Program-made: the position numbers and the translations under genes
The notes under the pieces: model-generated
Database searches by the model: none
What the model was told of the DNA's origin: nothing
The model's input: the letters and a program-made list of their open reading frames with translations, nothing else
Part shown: positions 16,094 to 27,506 of the stretch, piece by piece
Layout: each line of letters opens with the position of its first letter
How positions within the stretch are numbered: the stretch's first letter is position 1
Origin: Nocardioides caldifontis
GTDB lineage: Bacteria; Actinomycetota; Actinomycetes; Propionibacteriales; Nocardioidaceae
Assembly (NCBI RefSeq): GCF_008087345.1
Contig: NZ_VHIB01000014.1
Span: 62,001 to 126,000, forward strand
Direction of reading: 5' to 3'
DNA: 64,000 bases

Positions 16094-17764
16094 TCAGCGA
16101 TATGAGTTTCGCCGACGACGGGCTGTGGCAAGTAGTTCATCGACGCTGGCGAGCTTCACGCGTGGTCGGCCCTCGGCGAGTCCGCCGTCCCGCTCGCGCC
16201 GCTCGATCGCTGCAAGTCCTCGGGAGTCGACGGTCTGGGGGACGCGGCGGTGGACCAGGCGGTCGAAGGCTCGAGCACCCTGGCAGGGGCTTCTGAGTCG
16301 TCCGTCGATCGCGTCGGCGATGAGTGTGCCGACTGTTTCGTGTGCGTCACTGCGGTTGGTGCCGATGCCTCCTGAGGGCCCGCGCTTCGCCCATCCGACA
16401 ACGTAGGTGCCAACGTGGTCGAGCACGCGGCCGCGATCGTGCGGCAGGGTGGCGCTGCGCTCGTCGAAGGGCAGTCCGGGAAGGGGTGCGCCTCGGTAGC
16501 CGATCGCCCGCGCCACCATGCCGGTGCGGAGGTCCGTGTGGACCTGACCCGTGGCGACCCGGATGGCCTCGACCTCGCCGTCGCCCAGGAGCGCGGTCGG
16601 GGCACTATGGAACCGAAGCACGATGCGCCGTCCCGGTTCCGGCGGCTTGCTCCAGTCGATGCGGCTGTGAGGTACGTCGAGAAGCAGCGCCGCTTTGTCT
16701 CGTGGGCCAGCTGAGCGGACGGCGTCGGAGACTGCTGGGTCGTGGTCGTCCAGCACTAGCTCCACGCCCGCGAACTGCTTGAGGCCGAGCAGTTCCGGCG
16801 ACGTGTAGGCGGCCTCCGTGGGTCCGCGCCGACCGAGAAGCACTACCTCGCGGACGTTGCTCCTGCGCAGCGCAGCCAGGGCGTGATCGGCGATGTCGGT
16901 GGTTGCAAGCTCCGTGGGATCTGAGAGCAGGATCCGGGCGACATCGAGTGCCACATTGCCGTTGCCAACGATCACGGCGCGCTCCGAGGACAAGTCGAAG
17001 TCGTCGTCGGCCGCGTCCGGATGACCGTTGTACCAGGCAACGAAGCGGCGGGCTGAGATGCTTCCCTTCAGATGCTCGCCGTCGATCCCGAGCCATCGGT
17101 CTTCCGTGGCGCCGACCGCGTAGATCACCGCGTCGTGATGTTCCGCCAGTTCCTCATGAGTGACGTCTCGACCGATCTCGAGGTTGAGATACAGCCGTGT
17201 CCGGGGGTGGTCATGCAGGCGTCGAAAGGTCTCTCCAACGCCTCTGGTGGAGGGGTGGTCAGGAGCGACCCCGTAGCGGACCAAGCCGCCGGCGACAGGT
17301 AGGCGGTCGACCAGTGTCACCTCGGCGTTGGTGTTGAGCAACAGGTCTTGGGTCGCGTACATGCCGGCCGGTCCCGTGCCGACGACCGCTACCCGTGGGG
17401 CGCGGAAGTCGGGCGGCAGGATCCGGTCGAACACCGGTGGGTCCCAATGATGCAGATTGGGCCCCGCGTCTGCGGCACTTGATGCGCGTTCCTCCGCCCC
17501 CGAGTCGGTGGGGTTCTCGTAGTACGCCGCGTTGATGTCGGCGTAAACCTGATCGGAGCCAGTCAACTGCTGAATCGGGAAGATGGCTTCGACGGGACAC
17601 GCGTCGGCGCAGGCCCCGCAGTCGATGCACGTCTTCGGGTCGATGTAGAGCATCTCGCTCTCCGCGAACTCACGCTCCTCCGGCGTGGGATGGATGCAGT
17701 TCACGGGGCAGACGGAAACGCACGTAGCGTCGTTGCAGCAGTTCTGGGTGATGGCGAAGGCCAT
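16094..17764 (-). CDS. fprB: Ferredoxin--NADP reductase with fused 2[4Fe-4S] ferredoxin (FprB type)
   Basis: The protein has 556 residues. The N-terminal ferredoxin domain carries two clusters (CCNDATCVSVCPVNCIHP and CIDCGACADACPVEAIF, residues 9-60). It is followed by an adrenodoxin-reductase-like flavoprotein: FAD motif VAVVGTGPAGMYA near residue 125, NADP motif VIVGNGNVALDVARIL, and the C-terminal GWAKRGPSGGIGTNR. This is the actinobacterial FprB plan. It supplies electrons from NADPH to ferredoxins or directly to oxygenases. The AurF-like diiron gene ends 15 bases upstream, so the two are probably co-transcribed reductase and oxygenase. Confidence 0.93.
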   Translation of the reverse strand: MAFAITQNCCNDATCVSVCPVNCIHPTPEEREFAESEMLYIDPKTCIDCGACADACPVEAIFPIQQLTGSDQVYADINAAYYENPTDSGAEERASSAADAGPNLHHWDPPVFDRILPPDFRAPRVAVVGTGPAGMYATQDLLLNTNAEVTLVDRLPVAGGLVRYGVAPDHPSTRGVGETFRRLHDHPRTRLYLNLEIGRDVTHEELAEHHDAVIYAVGATEDRWLGIDGEHLKGSISARRFVAWYNGHPDAADDDFDLSSERAVIVGNGNVALDVARILLSDPTELATTDIADHALAALRRSNVREVVLLGRRGPTEAAYTSPELLGLKQFAGVELVLDDHDPAVSDAVRSAGPRDKAALLLDVPHSRIDWSKPPEPGRRIVLRFHSAPTALLGDGEVEAIRVATGQVHTDLRTGMVARAIGYRGAPLPGLPFDERSATLPHDRGRVLDHVGTYVVGWAKRGPSGGIGTNRSDAHETVGTLIADAIDGRLRSPCQGARAFDRLVHRRVPQTVDSRGLAAIERRERDGGLAEGRPRVKLASVDELLATARRRRNSYR

Positions 17765-17779
17765 GATGTCGAGCCTGTC

Positions 17780-18685
17780 TCAGATAAGGTTTGCGCGCCG
17801 GTAGATCCGCATGGCTGGCTTGGTGAGCAGGCCGACCTCGGCGAGGAAGTCCATGAGCCCCGAACAGCTCGAGCGGAGCATTGCCTTGTAGTGCTCATTG
17901 TCCCGGGCCTCGCGGGCGGCTCGTTCGGGGTCGAGCCCGGCGTTCTCATACACCTTCGGGTTGACCATGCTCGTCACGATGAAGTACGACACGATTGCGA
18001 CGATGAGCGCGTCGACGGCGCGGCGGGTGCGCCCGGCTCCAGCGAGTCGCTGACGAACCTCGTCGCGGGCGAATGCCATGTGCCGGGACTCGTCGACGAC
18101 GTGAATGTTGTTGATCGTACGGACGAAGGGCGCGACTCGGTCGTCGCGCATCCAGTCTCGCTGCATGACGTCCAGGACTTCTTCCGCGACCAGGATGGCG
18201 GCGTAGGCAGTCTCACCGTAGGCGAGAGTCTTGAACGCTCGTCCGAGCTCGACGACGGTTCGGCTGGGCCGGTACGCGGGGGCGCCGAGTTTGGATGCTC
18301 CGCGCGCGAACATGACCGAATGGCGGCACTCGTCGGCGACCTCGGTGAGTGCCCACTGAAACTCAGGCGACGTCGGGTCCTTGGTGTAAATGTCCCGCAG
18401 CACCATCTGCTGAAGGATCATCTCGAACCAAATGCCCGTACTCGCGACGGACGCCGCTTCCTGCCGGGTGAGGGCAGCGCGCTGGTGCTCGCTCATCTCC
18501 GCCCAGCAGCTCGTTCCGAAGAGGGTGCTCCACTCCGGGCTCGCCCCGTGGTCAGCGTGATCGAGCGGGCTGTCCCAATCCACTTCGGTCATGGGGTCGA
18601 GCGAGAGCTGCTCGGTCGAGTGCAGCAGCCGTTGGGCGACGTTTGCGCTGGCCTCGGTCATCAGCTCGTCTCCAAAACGTGACAT
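17780..18685 (-). CDS. AurF-like diiron N-oxygenase family protein
   Basis: The protein has 301 residues. Diiron ligand motifs are visible: ADECRHSVMF near residue 118, AEEVLDVMQRD near 165 and VVDESRHMAFARDE near 195 (ExxxH-type pairs). These match the AurF/DUF455-like p-aminobenzoate N-oxygenase family, which oxidises aryl amines using a four-helix diiron centre. No biosynthetic genes surround it, so the substrate is unknown; detoxification is possible. The fprB gene directly downstream probably provides electrons. The 277-bp gap upstream (18686-18962) is shared with the divergent transglutaminase gene and shows no operator I can support. Confidence 0.83.
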   Translation of the reverse strand: MSRFGDELMTEASANVAQRLLHSTEQLSLDPMTEVDWDSPLDHADHGASPEWSTLFGTSCWAEMSEHQRAALTRQEAASVASTGIWFEMILQQMVLRDIYTKDPTSPEFQWALTEVADECRHSVMFARGASKLGAPAYRPSRTVVELGRAFKTLAYGETAYAAILVAEEVLDVMQRDWMRDDRVAPFVRTINNIHVVDESRHMAFARDEVRQRLAGAGRTRRAVDALIVAIVSYFIVTSMVNPKVYENAGLDPERAAREARDNEHYKAMLRSSCSGLMDFLAEVGLLTKPAMRIYRRANLI

Positions 18686-18962
18686 CGTGAATGTGACATC
18701 AGAGATGGTACATAGATAGTGGCACGGTGTCGATGAGGTTGTCAGCTCCGATCGGGCATGCTCGATCGCTCCGCGACGGCGGGGGAGGCGCGGGCTTTGT
18801 AGCAGTTACGAACCGGACCACATCACGCACCGGCGTCGAGGTCGCGCCGCGACTCGCCCTTCCGTTCGTGCATGTCGGGCGGTGATCCGGGGCGTCACGT
18901 ATCCGTGAACCAGGACCATGCTCACCTCTGGCGTGCTTCGTTTCACCTGCGAAGATGCGAGT

Positions 18963-21362
18963 ATGAGGTCCAGCGCCCGCCGACCCTCTTCGTCAGCTGT
19001 GGCAACCGCACTGCTGGCCGCCGGAGCAACCTTTTTCACCTTGCTTGCGTGGGACGGCCTTTCGGACGACGCGAGTGGCTACCTGGTGCCGCTGTTCTTC
19101 ATTTGCCTTAGCGTCGGGGCCATGGGGCTGGCGCTTCGGGCGCTGCGCCTACCGCGGCCGCTGGTCCCCTTGACCGAGCTCTTGATTATCGGGTTGGTTC
19201 TGCACTGGTGGTGGGCCTCAGAGTTCGCACTCGCAGGCCTCGTCCCGACAGGAGACTCGGCCGGGGCCGCGTTCGAGGTGCTCAGGCGCTCGGCCGAGGC
19301 CACCGAGCGCTACGCCGCGCCGGTTCCCGCCCGCGAAACCGGGTTCGCTCCGATCATGGTGGCCGCCGGCGCCGCGGTCGCTGTCTCCGTCGACACGCTA
19401 GCTTGCACATTCAGGCGGGTTCCGCTGGCGGGCCTACCGCTCCTCGCCGCTTTCACCGTGCCCGTGGCAATACTCGGCGGCGTCTCCTGGGTGACGTTTG
19501 GACTTGCTGCCAGCTGCTTCCTCCTCCTGATGGCTGCGGAGCAGGTCGACGTCATCGGCAACTGGAGCGAGCCCCTCGCCGGGGCCAGGGGCACAGCGCA
19601 AACCAGTGCGCAATCTCGGCCACCGCGACTGCGAGCCCAGTGGAGCAATGCCAGCCGCATCGGCCTTCTCGGCATCGGTGTCGCCGTCGCCGCTCCCGTG
19701 CTTCTGCCGTTCGGTGATGGAATCCTGGGCCAGAGCCTCGAGCCGCGTATCGCCGGCGCCGGGGGCGGTGTTCGGCTACAGAACCCGTTGGTAGACATAA
19801 AACGGGATCTCACCCGCGGTGCCGACACGCCTCTCGTAGTCGTGCGCACCGATGATCCAGACCCCACCTATCTCCGACTCAGCGTGCTCGATGAGTTCGA
19901 CGGGATGACTTGGCGACCTTCCGAGCGCGACCTCCCCTCCGAGAACCAGGCGATCGGTGACGTGCCGCCCCCTGAAGGGCTCGAGGCGGCGACGCCACGG
20001 CGGGAGTTCAGCTGGAGTATCGAGGTGCTCGAAGCGTTCGACACCGCGTGGCTGCCGACGCCGTACCCGTACACCGAAGTCACCGTCGACGGTGATTGGC
20101 GCTACGACCTCGAGACCATGGATTTGACCAGTCCTGGGGGAGAAATGAGTGGCGCCGGTGTCCAGTACGACGTTGTCGGACTGGAGCCGTCGCCGGATCA
20201 GCAGGCGCTCGTCGCCGCGGCGCCCGCGCCGCTCAGCATCCGGTCCTCGAACACTGTGGTCCCGGACTCGTTCCCAGCAAAGTTCGAGGAGCTGGCCGAG
20301 GAGGTCACCGCGAGCGCGGACAGCTCGTTCGAGCGCGCAGTGATGCTCCAGAACTGGTTCCGTGAAGACGGCGGGTTCACGTACTCCCTCGACCGCGAGG
20401 AAGGCAATGGCATCGAACAGCTTGAGCTGTTCCTCGGCACCGGCCCCGGGAGCCGCGTCGGCTACTGCGAACAGTTCGCATCCGCCATGGCGACGATGGC
20501 GCGCAGCCTCAATATCCCGGCGCGGGTCGCTGTGGGCTTCCTCGAGCCACAACTCGTCGATGACACGTACGTGTACAGCGCCCACGACCTTCACGCCTGG
20601 CCCGAGCTGTACTTCGACGGAGTGGGGTGGCTGCGCTTCGAGCCGACGCCGCCACAACGCGCAAGCCAAGTGCCCGAGTACACAGCCGGAGCCGTCCCGG
20701 CGCCGCTAGCGGGACCGACGCCAAATGAGGCGCCGAGCGAGGCAGTGCCGTCGCCGCAACCGGCGCCGAATGAGTCACCGGCCCTCGACCAGGGAGTAGT
20801 CACCGAGCCGGCGATGCCGGCCTGGGCACGCTGGACGGGTTGGATTGGAGGCGCTGCGGCTGTCACGTTGCTTGCGTGTCTGCCTCGTGCGGTGCGCGGA
20901 TGGCTGCGCCGCCGGCGGCTGGACGAGGACGGTGGCGGCGGAGTCGAGGCGGCATGGAGCGAGGTCCGCGCGACAGCGGTGGACTTGGGACACGGCTGGG
21001 ATGACGGCGCCACCCTGCGCCGTCGGGCCCACGACCTCGCTCCAAATGTCGGAGCGTCGGACAATGGGGGCCCACTCCTAGCGTTGGAGTCGCTCGTGCT
21101 GCTCGTCGAGCGAGCGCGGTACTCTCGAAGTGGCCTGGACGCAGTACGTTCACGTGAGACGCGTAGGTTGGCACGCACGGTGACCGATGCAATGGTCGCC
21201 GCTGCGCGACCGCGTCAGCGGACACGGGCCACCTGGCTGCCGTCCTCGCTTTGGCGAGGCCGCCGACCAATGCACCGGTCTGTGACGACTGCCGAGTCCA
21301 CCGCGAACAGACCGGAAGCGCTGCTGGCGCGTCAAGGGCAGAGCGAACGCGTGTCCCTGTAA
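18963..21362 (+). CDS. TgpA-like membrane transglutaminase (DUF3488 + transglutaminase core + DUF4129)
   Basis: The protein has 799 residues from ATG 18963. Six or so N-terminal membrane helices (DUF3488) are followed by a transglutaminase-like core with the catalytic Cys in RVGYCEQFASAMA (near residue 502) and His in SAHDLHAWPELYFDG (near 544). A Pro-rich linker, one more helix and a cytoplasmic DUF4129-like tail complete it. Such proteins usually sit in an operon with a MoxR ATPase and a DUF58 protein; neither is present here, so the gene is isolated. The cross-linking or peptidase substrate is unknown. Confidence 0.87.
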   Translation: MRSSARRPSSSAVATALLAAGATFFTLLAWDGLSDDASGYLVPLFFICLSVGAMGLALRALRLPRPLVPLTELLIIGLVLHWWWASEFALAGLVPTGDSAGAAFEVLRRSAEATERYAAPVPARETGFAPIMVAAGAAVAVSVDTLACTFRRVPLAGLPLLAAFTVPVAILGGVSWVTFGLAASCFLLLMAAEQVDVIGNWSEPLAGARGTAQTSAQSRPPRLRAQWSNASRIGLLGIGVAVAAPVLLPFGDGILGQSLEPRIAGAGGGVRLQNPLVDIKRDLTRGADTPLVVVRTDDPDPTYLRLSVLDEFDGMTWRPSERDLPSENQAIGDVPPPEGLEAATPRREFSWSIEVLEAFDTAWLPTPYPYTEVTVDGDWRYDLETMDLTSPGGEMSGAGVQYDVVGLEPSPDQQALVAAAPAPLSIRSSNTVVPDSFPAKFEELAEEVTASADSSFERAVMLQNWFREDGGFTYSLDREEGNGIEQLELFLGTGPGSRVGYCEQFASAMATMARSLNIPARVAVGFLEPQLVDDTYVYSAHDLHAWPELYFDGVGWLRFEPTPPQRASQVPEYTAGAVPAPLAGPTPNEAPSEAVPSPQPAPNESPALDQGVVTEPAMPAWARWTGWIGGAAAVTLLACLPRAVRGWLRRRRLDEDGGGGVEAAWSEVRATAVDLGHGWDDGATLRRRAHDLAPNVGASDNGGPLLALESLVLLVERARYSRSGLDAVRSRETRRLARTVTDAMVAAARPRQRTRATWLPSSLWRGRRPMHRSVTTAESTANRPEALLARQGQSERVSL

Positions 21363-21437
21363 GGGGCGGGAGCTCTCGGCGTAGCAAAGGGTCAGCTCAG
21401 CACCGACCGTGCGCCCGCGGCACCAGTCGCGTTGACG

Positions 21438-21884
21438 TCACTGTGTCACGAAGTTGGTGAAGTACACGGCCATGACCTCGCCCTCGTACTCCTCGATCAG
21501 CTCCTTTTGCAGCTCCTTCTTCAGCTTGGCCCGGGATTCCTTGTCGGCGAGCTCTTCAAGGTCCCTGCCCGAGAAGAGTGCGATAAGGCTATCGAGGGCT
21601 TTGCCGCCGTCCGGCTCTTCCGCGACGGCGTCGGTGAGCTGCAACGCCACACCGACCTTCAGATAGCGCCCCTCGGCCAGATTCACCTGGATCGGCTCTA
21701 GCGTCATGACCTCGCCGGGTACGGGTTCCTTCTCTGGAACCGGCCTGAGGAGGAACCAGTACGCGCCACCCGCCATCGCGACGAGCAGGGCGGCCACGAT
21801 GATGAGCTTCTTCTTGCTGCCCTTGGCCGGGGCCTGGGCCGGGGTAGAGCTTGAGGCCTGCGCGCTGAGTTGGGTGGTCGCCAC
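21438..21884 (-). CDS. fliL: FliL-family flagellar basal body-associated protein
   Basis: The protein has 148 residues from GTG 21884, with GAGAAGGA upstream. It has an N-terminal low-complexity stretch, one membrane helix (KKLIIVAALLVAMAGGAYWFLL) and an extracytoplasmic FliL domain ending in YFTNFVTQ, the family's usual C-terminus. FliL stabilises stators around the flagellar motor. No other flagellar gene lies in the window, so it is an orphan copy, or its cluster lies elsewhere. The FliL fold also resembles stomatin domains, so a non-flagellar role is possible. Confidence 0.85.
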   Translation of the reverse strand: MATTQLSAQASSSTPAQAPAKGSKKKLIIVAALLVAMAGGAYWFLLRPVPEKEPVPGEVMTLEPIQVNLAEGRYLKVGVALQLTDAVAEEPDGGKALDSLIALFSGRDLEELADKESRAKLKKELQKELIEEYEGEVMAVYFTNFVTQ

Positions 21885-22132
21885 GGGTCCTTCTCGATTC
21901 GTTGCGCGGCCGCCGTGTTGCGGCCGAGTGCTGTCGGCCAATGCCATCGGCCGGACTGAGCCCGACTTGAGCCGCCTGTCGTTCAAGGTTCCCGGACAGA
22001 TGGAATCGGCCTGCGTGGAATGCCGACGGGCGAGTGGTCGTGACCCCTCAATCGGGACCTGTCCCGGTCCGATACCGATCACAGCGCGAACACGAACTCA
22101 GACGCTCGCGGTACGCAGAAGAAGGGGCGCCC

Positions 22133-23389
22133 ATGGTGCTGGTCATGTCCGTGACAAACAGTCGGCGGCGTGTCGCCACGCTTGTCATGGGAGCACTGAT
22201 CAGCATGCTTCTCCCGGTTTCCTTGGCTGACGCTGCGGACCTTGAGGACCGCCAACGGGAGCTCAACGGCCAAATCGACCGAGCAGGGCGCCACCTCGAC
22301 CAGTCGACCGCGGAGTGGCTGGAGGCAATCGGCGCTATGGAGCGCGCCGAGGACGAGTTGGCCGCCGCACACCAGCGGCTTGCTGAAGCGCAGACGGCGG
22401 TCGCTACTGCGCGCGCGCTCCATGAGCCGATCGAGGCGAAGCTGCGGTCCGCAGAAGGCGCCTCCGGTGAGGCCGAAGCACTTGTCAGTCGCGCCCAGCA
22501 AGAGATCGATGAGGAGATGGCAGTCTTGCGCGCCGCGGTCATCGACTCCGTTCAGGGTGCCAGTCCGTCGGTGATGGCGCTCGGCGCATTGCTCAACTCA
22601 CAGACCCCAGAAGACATCACACGCCAGTCGGGTGCCTCGCAGGCCTTTGCCGATGCACAGCTTGCGTCGGTGCAGCGCCTCGAGGCGGCGCGGACCGTGC
22701 TTCAGGTGCAGGAACAACGGCTGGCAGAAGCTGAGGCTCGCGTCGCGGAACAGGAAATCGCCGCCCGCAAAGTCGTGCTCGAGCAGACTGAGCTACTGCG
22801 ACGTGCCAAGAAGGCGGAGGCGGAGGTTGCCGACCTCACTGAGACCCTCAAGGCAAAGCGCGTCGCGGCGGCCCGAGCCAAGGCGCGGGACTCCGCACTC
22901 CTGCAGGACCTTGAGCGCGAACGCAACCGTGTTGCGCAGCTACTGTTTCCCGGAGGCGGCGACGGGGCAGCCGCTGGCGCCTTCCCCGCGGACTCAGGTC
23001 CCATGATGCGGCCGGTTGACGGGTCGGTCACTTCCCCCTTCGGGATGCGCATGCACCCCATCTACAAGGAGTGGAAACTCCACGACGGCACCGACATGGC
23101 GGCGGCCTGCGGGACGCCGGTCCGGGCGGCATCGGGCGGTCGGATCCTCGAGGCCTACTTCCACAGCGCCTATGGCAACCGAATCATCATGGACAACGGC
23201 AACCAGGGTGGCGTCGGAGTAGGAACCACCTACAACCACCTCAGTGAGTTCGCGGTATCAAAGGGCCAATGGGTGCAGCGCGGCGACGTGATCGGGTACG
23301 CCGGAACGACAGGCGCGTCCACCGGGTGTCACCTCCATTTCATGGTTCTGAAAGACGGCACTCCCGTCGACCCCATGGGCTGGGTCTGA
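22133..23389 (+). CDS. Secreted M23-family peptidase with coiled-coil (EnvC/NlpD-like)
   Basis: The protein has 418 residues from ATG 22133, with AAGAAGGGG upstream. A signal peptide (about residues 1-35) is followed by a long Ala/Glu/Arg coiled coil (35-270) and a C-terminal LytM domain with the zinc motifs HDGTDMAAACGTPV and CHLHF. The domain has both metal-site motifs, so it is probably an active peptidoglycan endopeptidase rather than a degenerate activator. It is divergent from fliL; the 248-bp gap between them shows no clear site. Confidence 0.9.
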   Translation: MVLVMSVTNSRRRVATLVMGALISMLLPVSLADAADLEDRQRELNGQIDRAGRHLDQSTAEWLEAIGAMERAEDELAAAHQRLAEAQTAVATARALHEPIEAKLRSAEGASGEAEALVSRAQQEIDEEMAVLRAAVIDSVQGASPSVMALGALLNSQTPEDITRQSGASQAFADAQLASVQRLEAARTVLQVQEQRLAEAEARVAEQEIAARKVVLEQTELLRRAKKAEAEVADLTETLKAKRVAAARAKARDSALLQDLERERNRVAQLLFPGGGDGAAAGAFPADSGPMMRPVDGSVTSPFGMRMHPIYKEWKLHDGTDMAAACGTPVRAASGGRILEAYFHSAYGNRIIMDNGNQGGVGVGTTYNHLSEFAVSKGQWVQRGDVIGYAGTTGASTGCHLHFMVLKDGTPVDPMGWV

Positions 23390-23528
23390 AACGACGCGGC
23401 TTCCGCCGGCGGCCAAGCACACCTTGGCGACACCGCAACGGCGGCCGAGACGTCCATCCCAGCCGAGCTCGAACGGGTGAAGCTTCGATTCGCTTAGTCT
23501 GCGCCGGGTCGCCGGACTCACTCCGAAG

Positions 23529-24125
23529 TCACAAGCCGAACGCGCCGCCCTCGATCAAGATGACAAGGCCGAGCACGATGAGGACGAGTGGGAACAAGAT
23601 GTGCTCCCACCGCTCGAGCACGTCTGCGATCGGCTTGCGGGTGGCCACGAACTTCGCGGCGAGGACCAGGACGAGGACCAGGGCCAGGAATACCACGCAG
23701 TAGGCCACGAGTGCCCCGGTGCCGACGGCGAGGAAGACCGGCACGTAGACCCCGATGTTGTCTCCGCCGTTAGCGAAGGTGACCGCGGCTACCGCCAGGG
23801 CACTGATGGGCCTGTCGGCGAGGCTGTCGTCGTCATCGTCCCCGTTTCGCCAGACCTGCCAGCCCGCGTAGACACCTAAGAGTAGTGGTATTAGGCCGAA
23901 GTACGGGATGGCTTCGTCGGGAAGGAACAGTCCCGCGCCGAAGGTCACCGCGACGGATGCCAGCAGGATGCCACCGAATCCGAGGTACTGCCCGACGATG
24001 ATTCTGGTGGTGGTACCTCGTTGCCCGGTTCCGCGTGCGAAGAACAGGGACAGGACGATGATGTCGTCGATGTTGGTGACCAGGAACAGGCCCATCGCCT
24101 GAAACGTGGAGCTGATCATGTCCAT
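23529..24125 (-). CDS. cadD: CadD-family cadmium resistance transporter
   Basis: The protein has 198 residues with five or six membrane helices. It begins with TNIDDIIVLSLFF, has a second half-repeat in FANGGDNIGVYVPVF, and carries an Asp-rich cytoplasmic loop (NGDDDDDS). The paired Asn-Asp-Asp/Asp-Asn motifs are the signature of the CadD/LysE-like superfamily, which exports Cd(II). Start could be ATG 24125 or ATG 24119. It lies beside the CmtR-cadmium ATPase operon, consistent with cadmium resistance, but has its own promoter region. Confidence 0.88.
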   Translation of the reverse strand: MDMISSTFQAMGLFLVTNIDDIIVLSLFFARGTGQRGTTTRIIVGQYLGFGGILLASVAVTFGAGLFLPDEAIPYFGLIPLLLGVYAGWQVWRNGDDDDDSLADRPISALAVAAVTFANGGDNIGVYVPVFLAVGTGALVAYCVVFLALVLVLVLAAKFVATRKPIADVLERWEHILFPLVLIVLGLVILIEGGAFGL

Positions 24126-24268
24126 GTCTCCTTGTGGGTGTCGCGCGCTGGGGCGTCTCGTCTCGCGAGAGCACCCCGCTGCCTTCGCCGTCCACGACCT
24201 TCGTGACCGGGTGACGCTGGGCGGAGCCTGGGAGTCAGCGCAGCGAGGGGGGCGCTATCGAATGCCTG

Positions 24269-24804
24269 TCACAGCCCGGTGATGGTCGGGGCGCCCGTAT
24301 TGTCTTTCACAGACTCCGCCGTGCTCGTGACGCGTTCTCGGCGGGCATGCAGCAGGGCGATCACGAAGCATCCGGTGACCAGGAAGGTGTCGGCGAAGTT
24401 GAAGGTGGGCCACCAGCCGGTGTGCAGGTAGTCGGTGACCACGCCGTCGCGGGCGCGGTCGACCACATTGGCGACCGCGCCGCCGATCACGGCGCCGCCG
24501 GCGATCCGCTCGACCCACCCCGCTTGGGGTGCCCGGTGCCAGGCATAGACGGCGAACGCGACGGAGATCGTCGCGGTGACCGCCACGATCCACCCGGCGG
24601 GCAGCTTGTCGCCCATGCTGAAGGCGACGCCCGGGTTGTAGGCCAGTTGCAGCTGGATCAGGCCGAGGTCGAGCGGCGAGTCGGCCAGCCGGGCCTCGGA
24701 GACGGCCTTGGCGGCCAGGTCCACCGCAGCCACCGTCGCGGCCGCCAGCAGCACTGCGACGCGCCCGGCTCTCGGTCGCGTCGGGGCCTGGCTCAAACCG
24801 GCGG

Positions 24805-24808
<4 letters not shown>
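24269..24808 (-). CDS. lspA: Signal peptidase II (prolipoprotein signal peptidase)
   Basis: The protein has 179 residues with four membrane helices. The two catalytic Asp regions are present: NVVDRARDGVVTDYLH and TFNFADTFLV. LspA cleaves lipoprotein signal peptides before the lipid-modified Cys. Its GTG start overlaps the ATPase stop by four bases, so it is the third gene of the metal-sensor/ATPase/lspA operon. Linkage of lspA to Cd/Pb/Zn ATPases is known from other Gram-positive and pbr-type metal operons; the reason is not settled. Confidence 0.93.
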
Positions 24809-26771
<1,963 letters not shown>

Positions 26772-26775
<4 letters not shown>

Positions 26776-27170
26776 GGTGCTACTTCCTCCGTCATGGTGG
26801 GAATGGTCTCGGTCCGAGGGCCCGTGGTATCCGATGGGCCGTAGCGGGGGCAGATCTCCACGGCCTCGCCGGTCAGGCCCAAGAGCTGCTCGGCCGCCGC
26901 GAGGAGGTCCATCAGCTCGGGGTGGGCGATGGAGTAGAACATCTGCCGACCTTCGGGTCGGCCGACGACCAAGCCGCAGTCGCGCAGGCAGGCCAGATGC
27001 CCCGAGACGGTGCCTTGGGCCAGGCCGAGCGTGTTGGTCAGGTCCACCACTCGGCGCTCGCCATGCGCGAGCTGGTGCACGATCGCCAGCCGGTTCCGGT
27101 CCGCAAGTCCGTGAAACAGTGCCGCGCCGCGCCGCAGCGCCGGGTCTGCATTGGCCGTTGTCATTGGCAT
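26772..27170 (-). CDS. cmtR: CmtR-type ArsR-family Cd/Pb sensor
   Basis: The protein has 132 residues from ATG 27170 (ATG 27164 is also possible). The HTH is GTVSGHLACLRDCGLVVGRPEGRQMFYS; its Cys-x3-Cys (CLRDC) in the recognition helix and a further Cys in EICPRYG near the C-terminus match the three Cd/Pb ligands of mycobacterial CmtR. It therefore should sense Cd(II) or Pb(II) and repress its own operon with the downstream ATPase and lspA. It differs from the alpha-5-type sensor at 10866, so the island has two different metal inputs. Confidence 0.9.
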
Positions 27171-27176
27171 ACCCCG

Positions 27177-27206
27177 ATGATAACGGCCAACCGGATAATC
27201 GCCCAA
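27177..27206 (-). promoter_or_regulatory. Candidate promoter of the cmtR-cadA-lspA operon
   Basis: On the minus strand TTGGGC (27206-27201) and TTATCA (27182-27177) are 17 bp apart, a fair -35/-10 pair. A transcript from it would start close to the cmtR ATG, so the message may be nearly leaderless. Two GATAA copies 16 bp apart overlap it and could be the sensor's site, but I see no clear dyad. Confidence 0.4.
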
Positions 27207-27506
27207 CCCCCGCTGACAGCGGACGACGTTGAGGAGAGTCTCACCTTTAGCATCCGGCCATGGACCCCGGTCGGCACGGCCTCTTCCCCACGCAACGGCG
27301 GCGGCAATCGGTGGCAGCGAGGACCAGAGCATCGATCGTGACCGCAGCTCCCAGGTCGCACAGCGCACGCGCGGTCGGAAGCCCGTACCGAATCAACGCC
27401 CGGTATTGGTGAACGCCGGCTCTGGTGCCGCAGCAAGCGACCGTTCGCGGAGCACTGCGAGCAACCGGCGCGCCGACGACCAACGCGGCGCCGTGCCGGC
27501 GGCCGA
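27207..27506. other. Non-coding stretch between cmtR promoter and copC relic
   Basis: About 300 bases with no gene, repeat or convincing regulatory structure. The open frames here are shadows without family likeness. Confidence 0.4.

Noticed and set aside
27177-27206. GATAA copies as the CmtR operator
   Set aside because: They are direct, not inverted, and 16 bp apart; they overlap the promoter hexamers and may be chance.
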